From Shewanella donghaensis (GTDB taxonomy: Bacteria > Pseudomonadota > Gammaproteobacteria > Enterobacterales > Shewanellaceae): DNA of 64,000 bases. Location of the stretch: NCBI RefSeq assembly GCF_007567505.1, contig NZ_CP041783.1, positions 4,030,001-4,094,000 of the forward strand, read 5' to 3'. The position numbers and the translations under genes are program-made. Within the stretch, counting starts at the first letter, position 1; every line of letters begins with the position of its first letter. This document shows positions 37,201 to 47,400 of this stretch, in pieces. The notes beneath the pieces were generated by a model, which ran no database searches, was not told the DNA's origin, and saw only the letters and a program-made list of their open reading frames with translations.

Positions 37201-38406
37201 TTGAACTTAAAAATGCTTGGCTCAATCGCCATTGTTGCAGGAACCGCAATTGGTGGAGGTATGTTAGCTTTACCTCTTGCAACTGCTGCGCTAGGTATTA
37301 TGCCTGCAATACTTTTACTGGTAGTTATTTGGGGACTATCAGCTTATACATCATTACTGATGTTAGAAATTAATTTGCGTACTGGTGTGGGTGACAATGT
37401 CCACGCCATTACAGGAAAAACCTTGGGTAAGGTTGGGCAACTTATTCAAGGTGGTTCATTTTTAAGTTTGTTATATGCTCTGACAATGGTTTATCTGATG
37501 GGCGGCTCATCATTACTTGAGTCTCGATTAGAGCCATTGCTTGATGTTGATATGAATAACCAAGTGTCAGTATTACTATTCACCTTAATATTCGGTGGTT
37601 TGATCGCTGTTGGTGTTAAGTGGATTGATAAAGTTTCCCGCGTGTTGTTCACTGCTATGGTTATCTTGTTGGTTTTGGTGGTCGTTTTCTTATTGCCTGA
37701 AGTTAATCTTGTTGCCTCGTTAACTAACTTTTCTGCTAATGTTGCCGAAGGGGACAAGCTAGACCAACTCTGGTTAGCTGCGATTCCTGTGGTATTTACC
37801 TCATTTGGTTTTCACGTTTGTATCGCTACCATCGTGCGCTACTTAGAAGGCGATGCTGTTTCTCTTCGAAAAATTCTATTAATTGGTTCTACTATTCCGC
37901 TGGTTTGCTACATTCTTTGGCTGTTAGTGACATTAGGTACTTTAGGCGGCGAGACGGTACACAGTTTTGCGGGTTCGCTCCCTGTTTTAGTCAATGCATT
38001 ACAAGGGATTGCGCAATCTGAAATCGTTAGCCAGTTCATTGATTTATTCGCCAACCTTGCTTTAGTGACCTCTTTCTTGGGTGTCACCATGAGTCTATTT
38101 GATTATGTTGCAGAGCTAACTAGAGCAAGAGATGATGCTGCGGGTCGAACTAAAACATGGTTAATTACCTTCGTACCACCAGTATTATGTGCATTGTATT
38201 ATCCTGATGGTTTTTTCCAAGTATTAGGTTTTGCTGCAATACCTTTGGTAGTGATGATTATTTTCCTACCGATTGCGATGGCGTTAAAACTGCGTAAACA
38301 GCAATCTGATTGTTATGAAGTGAGTGGTGGAAAACTTGCTTTAGGTATTGCAGGCATATTAGGTTTACTGATTGTTTTGGCACAGCTAATAGTAGCTTCA
38401 AGCTAG
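37201..38406 (+). CDS. Aromatic amino-acid permease (HAAAP family; TyrP/Mtr-like)
   Basis: A 401-residue inner-membrane transporter with about eleven hydrophobic segments. The N-terminal helix has GTAIGGGMLALP, the signature of the hydroxy/aromatic amino-acid permease family, which brings in Tyr or Trp with protons. The TTG start at 37201 lacks a strong ribosome site; there is no better in-frame start before the first helix. Tyrosine versus tryptophan specificity cannot be decided. A terminator follows. Confidence 0.85.
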   Translation: MNLKMLGSIAIVAGTAIGGGMLALPLATAALGIMPAILLLVVIWGLSAYTSLLMLEINLRTGVGDNVHAITGKTLGKVGQLIQGGSFLSLLYALTMVYLMGGSSLLESRLEPLLDVDMNNQVSVLLFTLIFGGLIAVGVKWIDKVSRVLFTAMVILLVLVVVFLLPEVNLVASLTNFSANVAEGDKLDQLWLAAIPVVFTSFGFHVCIATIVRYLEGDAVSLRKILLIGSTIPLVCYILWLLVTLGTLGGETVHSFAGSLPVLVNALQGIAQSEIVSQFIDLFANLALVTSFLGVTMSLFDYVAELTRARDDAAGRTKTWLITFVPPVLCALYYPDGFFQVLGFAAIPLVVMIIFLPIAMALKLRKQQSDCYEVSGGKLALGIAGILGLLIVLAQLIVASS

Positions 38407-38489
38407 GCTGACAACAAATAAGTACGCATTTATGGAATGCTTTGTAACTGAGTTTTACAAGGACTATTTCTATACTAAATTAATATGAT

Positions 38490-38518
38490 AAAGTCAGGCT
38501 ATAAGCCTGACTTTTTTT
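38490..38518 (+). terminator. Terminator after the permease gene
   Basis: An 11-bp stem (AAAGTCAGGCT / AGCCTGACTTT) with loop ATA and a T-run. Confidence 0.92.
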
Positions 38519-38620
38519 ATACGTAAAATTTATAAATTATTATAGATTGATGTGTAATCATAAATTGAAAAGTTAAAAAGCGCTTTTTTAGTTAACGATA
38601 TAATAAATGGAATAATAATA

Positions 38621-40777
38621 ATGAATAAGTGGTTATTAAGTGCTGCTATCTTGGCAAGTTTTACCAGTCAAGCAGACGAAGGAATGTGGCAACCGTATCA
38701 GCTACCAGCAATGGCAGATGAGCTTAAAGCAAAAGGGCTAGAGATTGATGCAAAATCGATTTCTAAATTAACCGAGTTTCCAATGAATGCCGTCATCAGC
38801 TTGGGTGGCTGTACAGCATCATTTGTGTCACCTAAAGGCTTAGTAGTAACAAATCATCACTGTGCTTATGGGTCAATTCAATACAACTCAACACCTGAAA
38901 AAAACCTATTAAAAGACGGTTTCCTTGCTAAGTCTTATGATGAAGAACTGCCAGCAACGCCGGGTTCACGCATTTATGTGACTGAAGCTGTCACCGATGT
39001 CACCGCAAAAATTAAAGACGGCGAAATGAACAAAGTCGGCAATGATTTTTATAAAGGCATTGAGCAAAAAGAGAAATCATTAGTTGCCGAATGTGAAGCT
39101 GAAGATGGTTATCGTTGTAAAGTGTATAGCTTTCATGGCGGCCTTGAATATTACCTTGTTAAGCAGATGGAAATCCGCGATGTACGCCTAACTTACAATC
39201 CTGCTGCAAGTGTGGGTAAATATGGTGGCGATATTGATAACTGGATGTGGCCTCGCCATACAGGCGATTTTTCTTTCTATCGTGCCTATGTAGGCAAGGA
39301 TGGTAAACCAGCTGATTTCAGTAAAGACAACGTCCCTTATGAACCTAAAAGCTTCCTTAAAGTATCAGCTAAAGGCGTAAGTGACGGTGATTTTGTTATG
39401 GTCGCTGGTTATCCTGGCCGTACCAATCGCTACCGCACCGCGAATGAAGTTGAAAATCAGTTTGAGTGGGCTTATCCGGAAGGTAAAGTGCTGCGCGAAC
39501 GTTTGATTGAAATCATTAAAGATACTGCGCCAGAAGGCAGTGATGAACGCATTAAATATGAAAGCGCCATTGCTGGTTTAGCCAATTATGCTAAAAACTT
39601 CACTTCCATGATTGAATTCTACGGTAAGTCACCGATGCTAGATGATCGTAAAGGTCTAGAGCAAAAATTGGCAAAATGGATCAATGCTGATAAAAAGCGT
39701 AAAGCCAAATATGGTGAAACATTAGCGCAGTTAGATAAGCTTATTGGTAAAGACCAACAAGGCCAAGAACGTGATTTATTGCTTAGCTACATGGGTTACT
39801 CAACCATGATGAGTACCTCTGAGCGTCTTTATCGCTTAGCCCATGAAAAAGCTTTACCTGATATGCAACGCGAACCAGGTTACCAAGATCGTGACATGAC
39901 TCAGTTCACATCAAGCATGGAGCGTATTGACCGTCGTTATGCTGCTAGTGTTGATAAAGCCATGCTTGCAGACTTAATCACACGTTATGCTGCACTGCCA
40001 ACTTCTGAGCGTTTAGCTGATTTTGACAAAGTGTTTTCAATTGGTAAAAACTTCGATGAAGCTAAACTGATGAAAACCCTTGATAGCATGTATGCCAATA
40101 CCAAACTGTCAGATAAAGAAGTCCGTTTAGCCTGGATGAATAAGTCGGTAGCAGAGTTTAATAAGTCGAAAGATCCGTTTATTCAATATGCTGTAAAAAC
40201 CTTCAACGAGACTATGAAACGCGAAGAAGCTCAAAAGCAACTTGCTGGTGACTTAATGAAAGTGCGTCCACAATATATGGATGCCATTATTGCTTATAAC
40301 CGTGAACTGGGTAAGCCCGTTTATGCTGATGCTAACTCAAGCTTACGCGTGACTATTGGTAACGTTAAAGGTTACTCGCCACAAGATGGTTTAGTGGCTG
40401 TACCATTCACCCGTCTTGAAGGTATTGCTGCTAAAGATACTGGCGCAGATCCGTTTGATGCCCCAGCCAAACAGCTTGAGCTTATTAAGCAAAAGCAATA
40501 CGGCGATTACTACGTAAAATCATTGGATTCAGTCCCTGTTAACTTCTTATCGACCTTAGATACCACTGGTGGTAACTCTGGTTCTCCAACCTTAAATGGT
40601 CGTGCAGAATTGGTAGGTTTACTGTTCGATGGTGTTTACGAGAGTATCATTGGTGACTGGGGTTATGATCCTGAAAGTAACCGCTCTATTCAAGTTGATA
40701 GCCGTTATATGCTTTGGGTAATGAAGTATCTAGACAATGCAGAAAACTTGTTAGAAGAGATGGAAATCGTAAAATAA
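38621..40777 (+). CDS. S46-family dipeptidyl peptidase (DPP7-like)
   Basis: A 718-residue secreted serine exopeptidase that removes N-terminal dipeptides. Signal peptide residues 1-18 (cut before DEGMWQPYQL). Active-site features are His80 in TNHHCAYG, an Asp within the GGDIDNW...HTGDF stretch (204-216), and Ser653 in GGNSGSP. The residue 18 positions after the Ser is Gly671; in the Porphyromonas enzymes this position is Gly in DPP7 (hydrophobic P1) and Arg in DPP11 (acidic P1), so a DPP7-like preference is inferred. It would act in the periplasm in peptide scavenging. It is convergent with the pseudouridine synthase, with only 12 bp between stops. Confidence 0.9.
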   Translation: MNKWLLSAAILASFTSQADEGMWQPYQLPAMADELKAKGLEIDAKSISKLTEFPMNAVISLGGCTASFVSPKGLVVTNHHCAYGSIQYNSTPEKNLLKDGFLAKSYDEELPATPGSRIYVTEAVTDVTAKIKDGEMNKVGNDFYKGIEQKEKSLVAECEAEDGYRCKVYSFHGGLEYYLVKQMEIRDVRLTYNPAASVGKYGGDIDNWMWPRHTGDFSFYRAYVGKDGKPADFSKDNVPYEPKSFLKVSAKGVSDGDFVMVAGYPGRTNRYRTANEVENQFEWAYPEGKVLRERLIEIIKDTAPEGSDERIKYESAIAGLANYAKNFTSMIEFYGKSPMLDDRKGLEQKLAKWINADKKRKAKYGETLAQLDKLIGKDQQGQERDLLLSYMGYSTMMSTSERLYRLAHEKALPDMQREPGYQDRDMTQFTSSMERIDRRYAASVDKAMLADLITRYAALPTSERLADFDKVFSIGKNFDEAKLMKTLDSMYANTKLSDKEVRLAWMNKSVAEFNKSKDPFIQYAVKTFNETMKREEAQKQLAGDLMKVRPQYMDAIIAYNRELGKPVYADANSSLRVTIGNVKGYSPQDGLVAVPFTRLEGIAAKDTGADPFDAPAKQLELIKQKQYGDYYVKSLDSVPVNFLSTLDTTGGNSGSPTLNGRAELVGLLFDGVYESIIGDWGYDPESNRSIQVDSRYMLWVMKYLDNAENLLEEMEIVK

Positions 40778-40789
40778 TGTGAGTGGCAC

Positions 40790-41491
40790 TTACAATTTAA
40801 GTAAGTGCTTTAACGTTGCTAATTCTGCGGCCTCTAGAGGCCGCATTTTTGTTTCTGGTAAATCACTTAGCTGACAATTCATCATGCTAATACGCTGTAA
40901 ATCAACCACATGATAGCCAAGCGCTTGAGCCATTCTGCGGATTTGACGATTGAGCCCCTGGGTTAAGGTTATTTCAAACTGACTGTCGCTGACGATCGAT
41001 ACAGTGCAAGGCTTAGTGGTGACATTTCGGTAGCTCACACCTTGGCTCATCAATGCCACAAAGTTTGCGTCTAAAGGTTTGTTTACGGTTACCCGATAAA
41101 CTTTCTCATGGCCAAATTCAGGGTGCATTAATCTATGAGTCAGGGCACCGTCGTTAGTGAGTAATAATAATCCGCGCGAGTCTTTGTCTAATCGACCCGC
41201 GGGATAAAGTCTTGGAGATGCAGGGAGTAGATGGACTAGGCTGGCTGGTAAATCGGGTAGTAAACGACAATCAATACCCACGGGCTTGTGGTACAACCAA
41301 TATTCTTTGGCCTCCACTGGAGCTATGGCTTCACCATCAAGTAAAATGTTGGGATTAATTTCGTTTGAGAAAACTCTATCGAGCGCAGATGCGACTTGAC
41401 CATTTAAGCTAACTCTACCGGCTGCAATCAATCTTTGTGCTTGGCGACGAGAGCAAATACCACAATGAGCTAAATATTGTTCTAAACGCAT
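40790..41491 (-). CDS. RsuA/RluF-family pseudouridine synthase
   Basis: About 233 residues: an S4 RNA-binding domain (MRLEQYLAHCGICSRRQAQR at the start) and the pseudouridine synthase core with GRLDKDSRGLLLLTNDG carrying the catalytic Asp, then QGLNRQIRRM. The combination GICSRR and QGLNRQIRRM is closest to RluF (23S rRNA U2604), but RsuA, RluB and RluE share much of this. The open frame runs to 41638, well inside the neighbouring gene; the real start is ATG 41491, or TTG 41503, which has GGAA-type SD inside the end of the upstream gene. Confidence 0.85.
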   Translation of the reverse strand: MRLEQYLAHCGICSRRQAQRLIAAGRVSLNGQVASALDRVFSNEINPNILLDGEAIAPVEAKEYWLYHKPVGIDCRLLPDLPASLVHLLPASPRLYPAGRLDKDSRGLLLLTNDGALTHRLMHPEFGHEKVYRVTVNKPLDANFVALMSQGVSYRNVTTKPCTVSIVSDSQFEITLTQGLNRQIRRMAQALGYHVVDLQRISMMNCQLSDLPETKMRPLEAAELATLKHLLKL

Positions 41492-41505
41492 TTTAGAGGG
41501 CAATG

Positions 41506-42219
41506 TTAGCTTTCCGCTAATGATAGCTGAGAGAAATACTTTTGCTGAACGCTGATCATATCTCTCATATTGAGCGCTAGCACAACACACCATAAGATAT
41601 TGGTTTGTGTCAGGATCCACATAACTAAAGAAACCCAACAGATATCATTGACCGCATGGGTGCAGGGATCAAAATCTAGTGTTGTCCAATTGAGTAAATA
41701 CATTAAGGCGACAGAAAAAACTAAGCCAACAACGGTTAAGCCAAAAAGGGAGGTAGATAGAGAACTATTCTTACGAAAGTAATCAATAAAACAAAAGCAA
41801 TGCAGCATGAAGGTACAGATTAAATAACCGGTCGAGAAAAAACGGTGTTGTTCTAAAAAGTTGATTGGGAAAATACCAATAAGGATAATTAAGCCGCCAA
41901 GAGCTGCACCTGTGATGGTAATAATACGGCTATAAAAATCATCAAATACATAATAACGGGCTAGCATTGCTAACAGTAAACAAGCACCACCGACAACGAG
42001 CGACATGTTATAAACAATGGCTAATGGTGACGTCATATAATCGCCTAAGGTATCAGCTCGGATACTCAATGGGCTAACGCCTAGACGAGACACTTCAGCA
42101 ACTAAAGAGGCTCCAATTCCAAGCCCGCTAATTACTGCAGTCGCTAACGACATGAAAATAATCATTAAATGTAAATCGTAATGTTTATTTGACTGGTTCA
42201 ACTGAGTCATGTCGCGCAT
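41506..42219 (-). CDS. DUF998-like multi-pass membrane protein
   Basis: A 237-residue protein with about six hydrophobic segments (FMSLATAVISGLGIGA, LVVGGACLLLAML, ITGAALGGLIILIGIFP, LICTFMLHCFCF, LTVVGLVFSVALMYL, and one near the end). The GIFPINFLEQHRF segment after the third helix fits DUF998/Frag1-type membrane proteins. Function unknown. It ends 14 bp before the pseudouridine synthase ATG, so the two are probably translationally linked. Confidence 0.6.
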   Translation of the reverse strand: MRDMTQLNQSNKHYDLHLMIIFMSLATAVISGLGIGASLVAEVSRLGVSPLSIRADTLGDYMTSPLAIVYNMSLVVGGACLLLAMLARYYVFDDFYSRIITITGAALGGLIILIGIFPINFLEQHRFFSTGYLICTFMLHCFCFIDYFRKNSSLSTSLFGLTVVGLVFSVALMYLLNWTTLDFDPCTHAVNDICWVSLVMWILTQTNILWCVVLALNMRDMISVQQKYFSQLSLAES

Positions 42220-42270
42220 ATAGAAAGAATGTTAGCTACAGATTATCATTTTTTAGATGAAATATTTACC

Positions 42271-42319
42271 AAAAAATAAACCTGATATCGATAGCCATTA
42301 TCTAGCGTATATCAGGTTT
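42271..42319 (-). terminator. Terminator after metT
   Basis: An 11-bp stem (AAACCTGATAT / ATATCAGGTTT) with a 20-base loop. On the minus strand it is followed by a T-rich tract, 24 bp past the metT stop. Confidence 0.75.
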
Positions 42320-42342
42320 TAACTATTTTGATGTTTATTTAA

Positions 42343-43677
42343 TTAGCTGCGTTTACGCAAAATCACAATTGATATAGCGACTACAGCAAGGATCATACAG
42401 TACCAAGCATTTGAAATAGCAGCGATAGGGCTAATAGCAAAAGTCGAAGCGATTAATAATGCTTGGGCGCCGTGGGGAATAAGTCCCTGAATAATACAGG
42501 CAAATATATCTAAAATACTGGCTGATCGTTTTGGCTCAACACCGTGTTTTTGAGCAAGGTCTTTAGCGATATCACCGACAACAACAATGGATACTGTGTT
42601 ATTGGCTACACAGGTATTCGTCGCTGCGACGATACTGGCAATGCCTAACTCAGCAGCGCGAGGTGAAGTACCGCCTTTGGCTTTAGAGAAGCGAGTAATC
42701 AGTGATTCAATCTTTTGACTCACAAAGGCTAAACCACCTTGTTGTGTCATCAATGCGGCTAAACCACCTACTAACATCGACAAAATGAAGATCTCTTGCA
42801 TGTTGGTAAAACCGGTATAGATATCTTGGCCAAACTGAATCACGCTGTAATCGACAGTAAATAAGCCGGTAGTACCCGCTAATAAAATACCTACGGTTAA
42901 CACCACAAATACGTTAACACCCGATACCGCTAAGAACAGAATCGTAAGGTAAGGAATGACTTTCACAAAGTCGATTTCTTGTGCAACGACTTCAGCTTGT
43001 CCTTGACCTGCGAAAGCAAAAAGAACCAATGTGATTGCTGATGCAGGTAAGGCAAAGATTAAGTTCTCTCGGAACTTGTCTTTCATTTCACAGCCCTGAG
43101 TACGAGTTGCGGCAATGGTGGTATCAGAAATAATCGATAAGTTATCACCAAACAAAGCACCCGACATCACGGCGCCAGCCATTAATGCATAATCAATTTG
43201 TGCCTGGTCAGCTACGCCCAAGGCAATAGGTGCTACAGCAGCAATTGTGCCCATTGATGTGCCCATTGCTGTTGCAATGAAAGCGGCTATGACGAAAAAA
43301 CCTGGTAGCAATAAGGTCGATGGGATCATCGATAGACCTAGAGCCACAGTGGCATCAACACCACCGGTTGCTTTTGCTACAGAAGCAAAGGCACCCGCTA
43401 ATAGATAAATAAGACACATAGCAATGATATTGCTGTGGCCAATACCGGCGATGAATGTATCGATAGATTGATTTAGCTTTTGCTTAGAAAGTAACAGCGC
43501 CAAAATAATCGCAGGTAAAATAGCGATAACACTTGGTAGTTGATAGAAGGCAAAATCTACCCCCTGGCTTTGAAAATAGACCCCAGCGCCAATGAATAAT
43601 GCTAGAAAAGCAAAAAGTGGCAATAAAGCAACAAAGGAGGCAGGGCTTGTGGCCGGTTTATTTGTTTGTGTCGTCAA
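42343..43677 (-). CDS. metT: NhaC-family transporter, predicted methionine transporter MetT
   Basis: About 444 residues, roughly eleven membrane segments. FGDNLSIISDTTIAATRTQG is the NhaC signature, and a later segment (TNTCVANNTVSIVVVGD) fits the family. Two perfect-to-near-perfect met boxes and a strong promoter lie upstream, so methionine-repressed uptake by MetJ is strongly suggested; comparative genomics of methionine regulons (recalled) named NhaC-type members MetT. The frame extends to 43821, but the promoter's transcription start is near 43797, and AGAGAG lies before a TTG at 43677 that gives a start MTTQTNKPATS. That start is chosen. Confidence 0.82.
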   Translation of the reverse strand: MTTQTNKPATSPASFVALLPLFAFLALFIGAGVYFQSQGVDFAFYQLPSVIAILPAIILALLLSKQKLNQSIDTFIAGIGHSNIIAMCLIYLLAGAFASVAKATGGVDATVALGLSMIPSTLLLPGFFVIAAFIATAMGTSMGTIAAVAPIALGVADQAQIDYALMAGAVMSGALFGDNLSIISDTTIAATRTQGCEMKDKFRENLIFALPASAITLVLFAFAGQGQAEVVAQEIDFVKVIPYLTILFLAVSGVNVFVVLTVGILLAGTTGLFTVDYSVIQFGQDIYTGFTNMQEIFILSMLVGGLAALMTQQGGLAFVSQKIESLITRFSKAKGGTSPRAAELGIASIVAATNTCVANNTVSIVVVGDIAKDLAQKHGVEPKRSASILDIFACIIQGLIPHGAQALLIASTFAISPIAAISNAWYCMILAVVAISIVILRKRS

Positions 43678-43803
43678 GTTCGTCTCTCTTATTGTCTTAT
43701 TCAATTTAATTATTGTTATTCGTTCTACATCAATAGACAACGAGTTAATTAGCAATCCATTGTATTTGCCAGTTGTATTATGATGACTTATCCAATTGAG
43801 GCA

Positions 43804-43832
43804 AGCATAGGAGATATACAATTTTCTGTCAA
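43804..43832 (-). promoter_or_regulatory. Sigma-70 promoter of metT
   Basis: Read on the minus strand: TTGACA, a 17-bp spacer, TATGCT. It gives a transcript start near 43797 and an about 120-nt 5' leader. Confidence 0.8.
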
Positions 43833-43835
43833 TAT

Positions 43836-43851
43836 AGACGTCTAGACTTCT
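43836..43851 (-). promoter_or_regulatory. Tandem MetJ operator (two met boxes)
   Basis: AGACGTCT (exact consensus) is directly followed by AGACTTCT (seven of eight), the head-to-tail 8-bp arrangement bound by MetJ with S-adenosylmethionine. It abuts the -35 of the metT promoter, so bound MetJ would block RNA polymerase. Confidence 0.85.
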
Positions 43852-44012
43852 TTGCTTCCAAAGGTGTTTTTACTTAAGTGGTTAATGCTGGTCACATAAA
43901 TTACCCCGTACGACATACACACTGTTAACTTTTGGCGCTTTCTGGCTCGTTTTTTGACCTTAAGAAGATGCTCTAATACTATAAATCTTTTTCTATAGGA
44001 TCGTTGCCGAAC

Positions 44013-44288
44013 ATGAAGCCTGATAGAAATACTGCAATGCAGCAGCTTATCGATCAAGTTAAGCAAAATTTTCCATTAGATAACCCAGAGCTAGCATTAT
44101 GTGGACCCAACAACACCTGTATCGGTTGTCCTAAAAAGCTATTAGAGATAGTAGACAGTGAAGTGGCTTATTGGCAGTCATCGCTTGAAAATAACAATAC
44201 ACCGAGCTTGGGTGATTTAGATAAATTTGCCAAGTTGTGTAAAAATGTTCATCGCGGCCTAAAGCGAAATGGACTGTTTAATCGATAG
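44013..44288 (+). CDS. Small conserved-looking protein with a Cys-X5-Cys-X2-Cys motif
   Basis: A protein of 91 residues that I do not recognise. It has no signal peptide or membrane segment, and is helical and charged. The notable part is CGPNNTCIGCPKKLLE, three cysteines that could bind zinc or an Fe-S cluster. AGGA lies 12 bases before the ATG; a TTG at 44004 is the other candidate start. It is divergent from metT across a shared 335-bp region and stands alone before putA. Confidence 0.65.
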   Translation: MKPDRNTAMQQLIDQVKQNFPLDNPELALCGPNNTCIGCPKKLLEIVDSEVAYWQSSLENNNTPSLGDLDKFAKLCKNVHRGLKRNGLFNR

Positions 44289-44448
44289 CGATACAAATGG
44301 TTTTTAGAGATGTTTTTAAAATTAAAAAACGTTAGCTAACTCTTTATCAGCTAAACCAGTTCAATAAAAAGCCCGCAACCCATATCCTGAATATCACTAA
44401 AGCATAAACAGTATGAGCCACGGGCTACTTTCTTTTACCAGCTAAAGA

Positions 44449-47400
44449 TTATTCGTCCGAATCGCCTAATGACAACAAGGTCGCATTACCGCCAATAGCG
44501 GTAATATTATTGGTGCGTGTTTTTTCAGTAATAAAGCGAGTTAAATAATGAGGACCGCCTGCTTTAGGGCCGGTTCCTGATAAACCTTGACCACCGAAAG
44601 GCTGCACGCCAACAACAGCACCAATTTGGTTACGATTGATATAAACGTTACCGACATTAACTTTATCCGCCAGTGAGATCGCATGGCCTTCATTGCGGCT
44701 ATGAATACCCAGTGTAAGACCAAACCCAGTACTGTTAATCTCTTCAATCACGGCAGCTAAATTAGCCGCTTTATAGCGGATAACATGCAAGATTGGGCCG
44801 AAATGTTCTTTCTCAAGCACCTTAATCGAATCAATTAATACGGCCGTAGGTGCGACAAAGTGACCATTTTCAGTACCTGCAGGTAAATCAATTTTATTGA
44901 TCAATTTACCGACTTGAGAAATATGGTCGATGTGGGCATTTAAATTCGCTTTAGCTGCGGCATCAATCACTGGGCCGACATCTGTTTTAATAAAGCTTGG
45001 GTCACCAATGGTGAGTTGCTCCATAGCCCCTTTCATAACATCCAAAACTCGGTCTGCAATGTCTTCTTGTAAAAACAATACTCGTAATGCAGAGCAACGT
45101 TGACCTGCGCTAGTAAATGATGATGATACAACGTCAGCAACCACTTGCTCAGCTTGCGATGTTGAGTCGACAATCATGGCATTTTGACCGCCAGTCTCAG
45201 CGATAAGCGGAATGATAGCGCCTTCTCGATTAGCTAGGGTGCGATTAATCAGTTTTGCGGTGACAGTTGAGCCTGTAAAACAAACACCGCCAATACGTTC
45301 ATCTGCTGTAATTGCTGCACCTACAGTTGCACCAGTACCGGGTAAAAACTGTAATACATCTGCAGGGATCCCAGCTTCGTGAGCCAGTTGTACAGCGCGA
45401 TAACCGACTAATGATGTTTGCTCTGCAGGTTTAGCTACCACAGTGTTACCTGCAGCAAGTGCCGCTGTGACTTGACCGATAAAGATGGCAAGCGGGAAAT
45501 TCCACGGGCTAATACAAACAAAAATGCCGCGCCCTTGAATAAACAGTTCGTTTAATTCGCCAGTAGGCCCAGGAAGTAACGTCGGTTTAGCCATCATCTT
45601 TTTAGCTTGAATGGCATAGTAGCGACAGAAGTCGACCGCTTCTCTTACTTCATCAATACCATCTTGTAAGCTTTTACCTGCTTCTCTTGTGCAAAGGGCG
45701 ATAAGTTCTTCACGGTTCTCTTCAAGTAAATCTGCGAGCTTTTGTAATGCAGCTGCGCGCTGTTCTACTGGGGTATGGCTCCAACTGTGAAATGATGAAT
45801 CTGCAGTGCTTATAGCAGCTTCAATGGCTTGGTTGTTAGCAAAGGCAACCTGACCGACTTTTTTCGTCGTATCGTATGGACTGACAATGTCAACCAATTC
45901 ACCGGTTAAGGTTTCGCCATTAACTAATGGGCCTGCTGTCCATTGCGTATCTTTAAATTGGTCGACTCCGGCAAAAAATGGTTCAGACTCTGAAATAATG
46001 TTCATGTTTAACCCTTTAGAGTTTTTACGTTCTACACCAAAAATATCTTCTGGTAGAACGATTTTGTTATTGGCTAAATTTTTATACGATTTAAGTGTGG
46101 TTAATGGATGAACCACTAAACTTTCAATTGGTGTTTTAGGGTCTACAAGTTTGTGAACAAAAGAGGTATTAGCGCCATTTTCTAGTAGACGTCTGACAAG
46201 GTAAGGCAGTAAATCTTTATGGGCACCTACCGGGGCGTAAATACGAACTAATTTAGCGCCACTTTCAGCAAGCATAGTGTCGTATAACTCTTCGCCCATG
46301 CCATGTAAGCGCTGGAACTCATAGTTACGCGTACCCGACATAGCGGTAATACTCGCCACTGTTTGCGCGTTATGAGTTGCAAACTGCGGGTATATTGCAC
46401 CGGTGGTAGCATCTGAGAGTAAGTAGTAAGCGCAAGCAAGGTATGAAACATCAGTGCCGGCTTTACGGGTATAAAGTGGGTAGCCACCTTCACCGCCTTG
46501 TTGAGCCCATTTGAGTTCACTATCCCAATAAGCGCCTTTTACCAGCCTTACTGGTATTTCATCACCTTGCTCTCTTGATAACTTAGTTAACCAGCATAAA
46601 ACGGGCAGGGCACGCTTTGAGTAGGCTTGAACCACAATACCCAGTAAACCCCAGCCTTTAGTTTCGTTCGCGTTAAACAGCTTTTGGAACAACTTTAGCG
46701 ATAACTCAAGGCGATCCATTTCTTCGGCATCGATAGAAATACCAATATTTAACTCACGTGCTTGAACAATAAGTTTGATAACAGTGTCATATAACTCAGT
46801 TAAAACACGGTCTTCGTTAGCCACTTCATAACGAGGATGCAGGGCTGATAACTTAATTGAAATGGTAGGTCGCAATGAGGTGGTCTCATCATACTTCTGA
46901 GCGCCTAAATCACGAATTGCTTGGCTATATTCGTTGTAATATTTAAGCGCATCACTGCTGGTGTATGCAGCTTCACCTAACATGTCATAGCTATGGGTAT
47001 AGCCTTGCTGACGTTTCGATACACTGTTTTTAAGGGCTTCTTTAACAGTTTGTCCCAACACAAACTGTTTACCCATAATTTTCATCGCAGTATTCATTGC
47101 TTGGCGAATGACTGGCTCACCAGCACGATTAATCAAGCGGTTGAGTAAGCTACTTGGTTTACCGTTTAAATTTTTATCTAGCTTGATGATTTTACCGGTA
47201 AGCATTAATCCCCAAGTTGAAGCATTCACAAGTACTGAACTGCTTTTCTTAATGTGAAGATCAAATTTCGCACCAGAAAGCTTATCTTCGATCAATGCAT
47301 CAGCCGTGGCTGAATCAGGTATCCGCAATAAAGCTTCAGCCAGACACATCAAAATAATGCCTTCATGGGTTTCAAGACTGTACTGCTGCAGAAAGGCATC

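Noticed and set aside
43842..44066. Minus-strand ORF between metT and the Cys-motif protein
   Set aside because: It ends by the MetJ operator, overlaps the small plus-strand gene and shows no family features.
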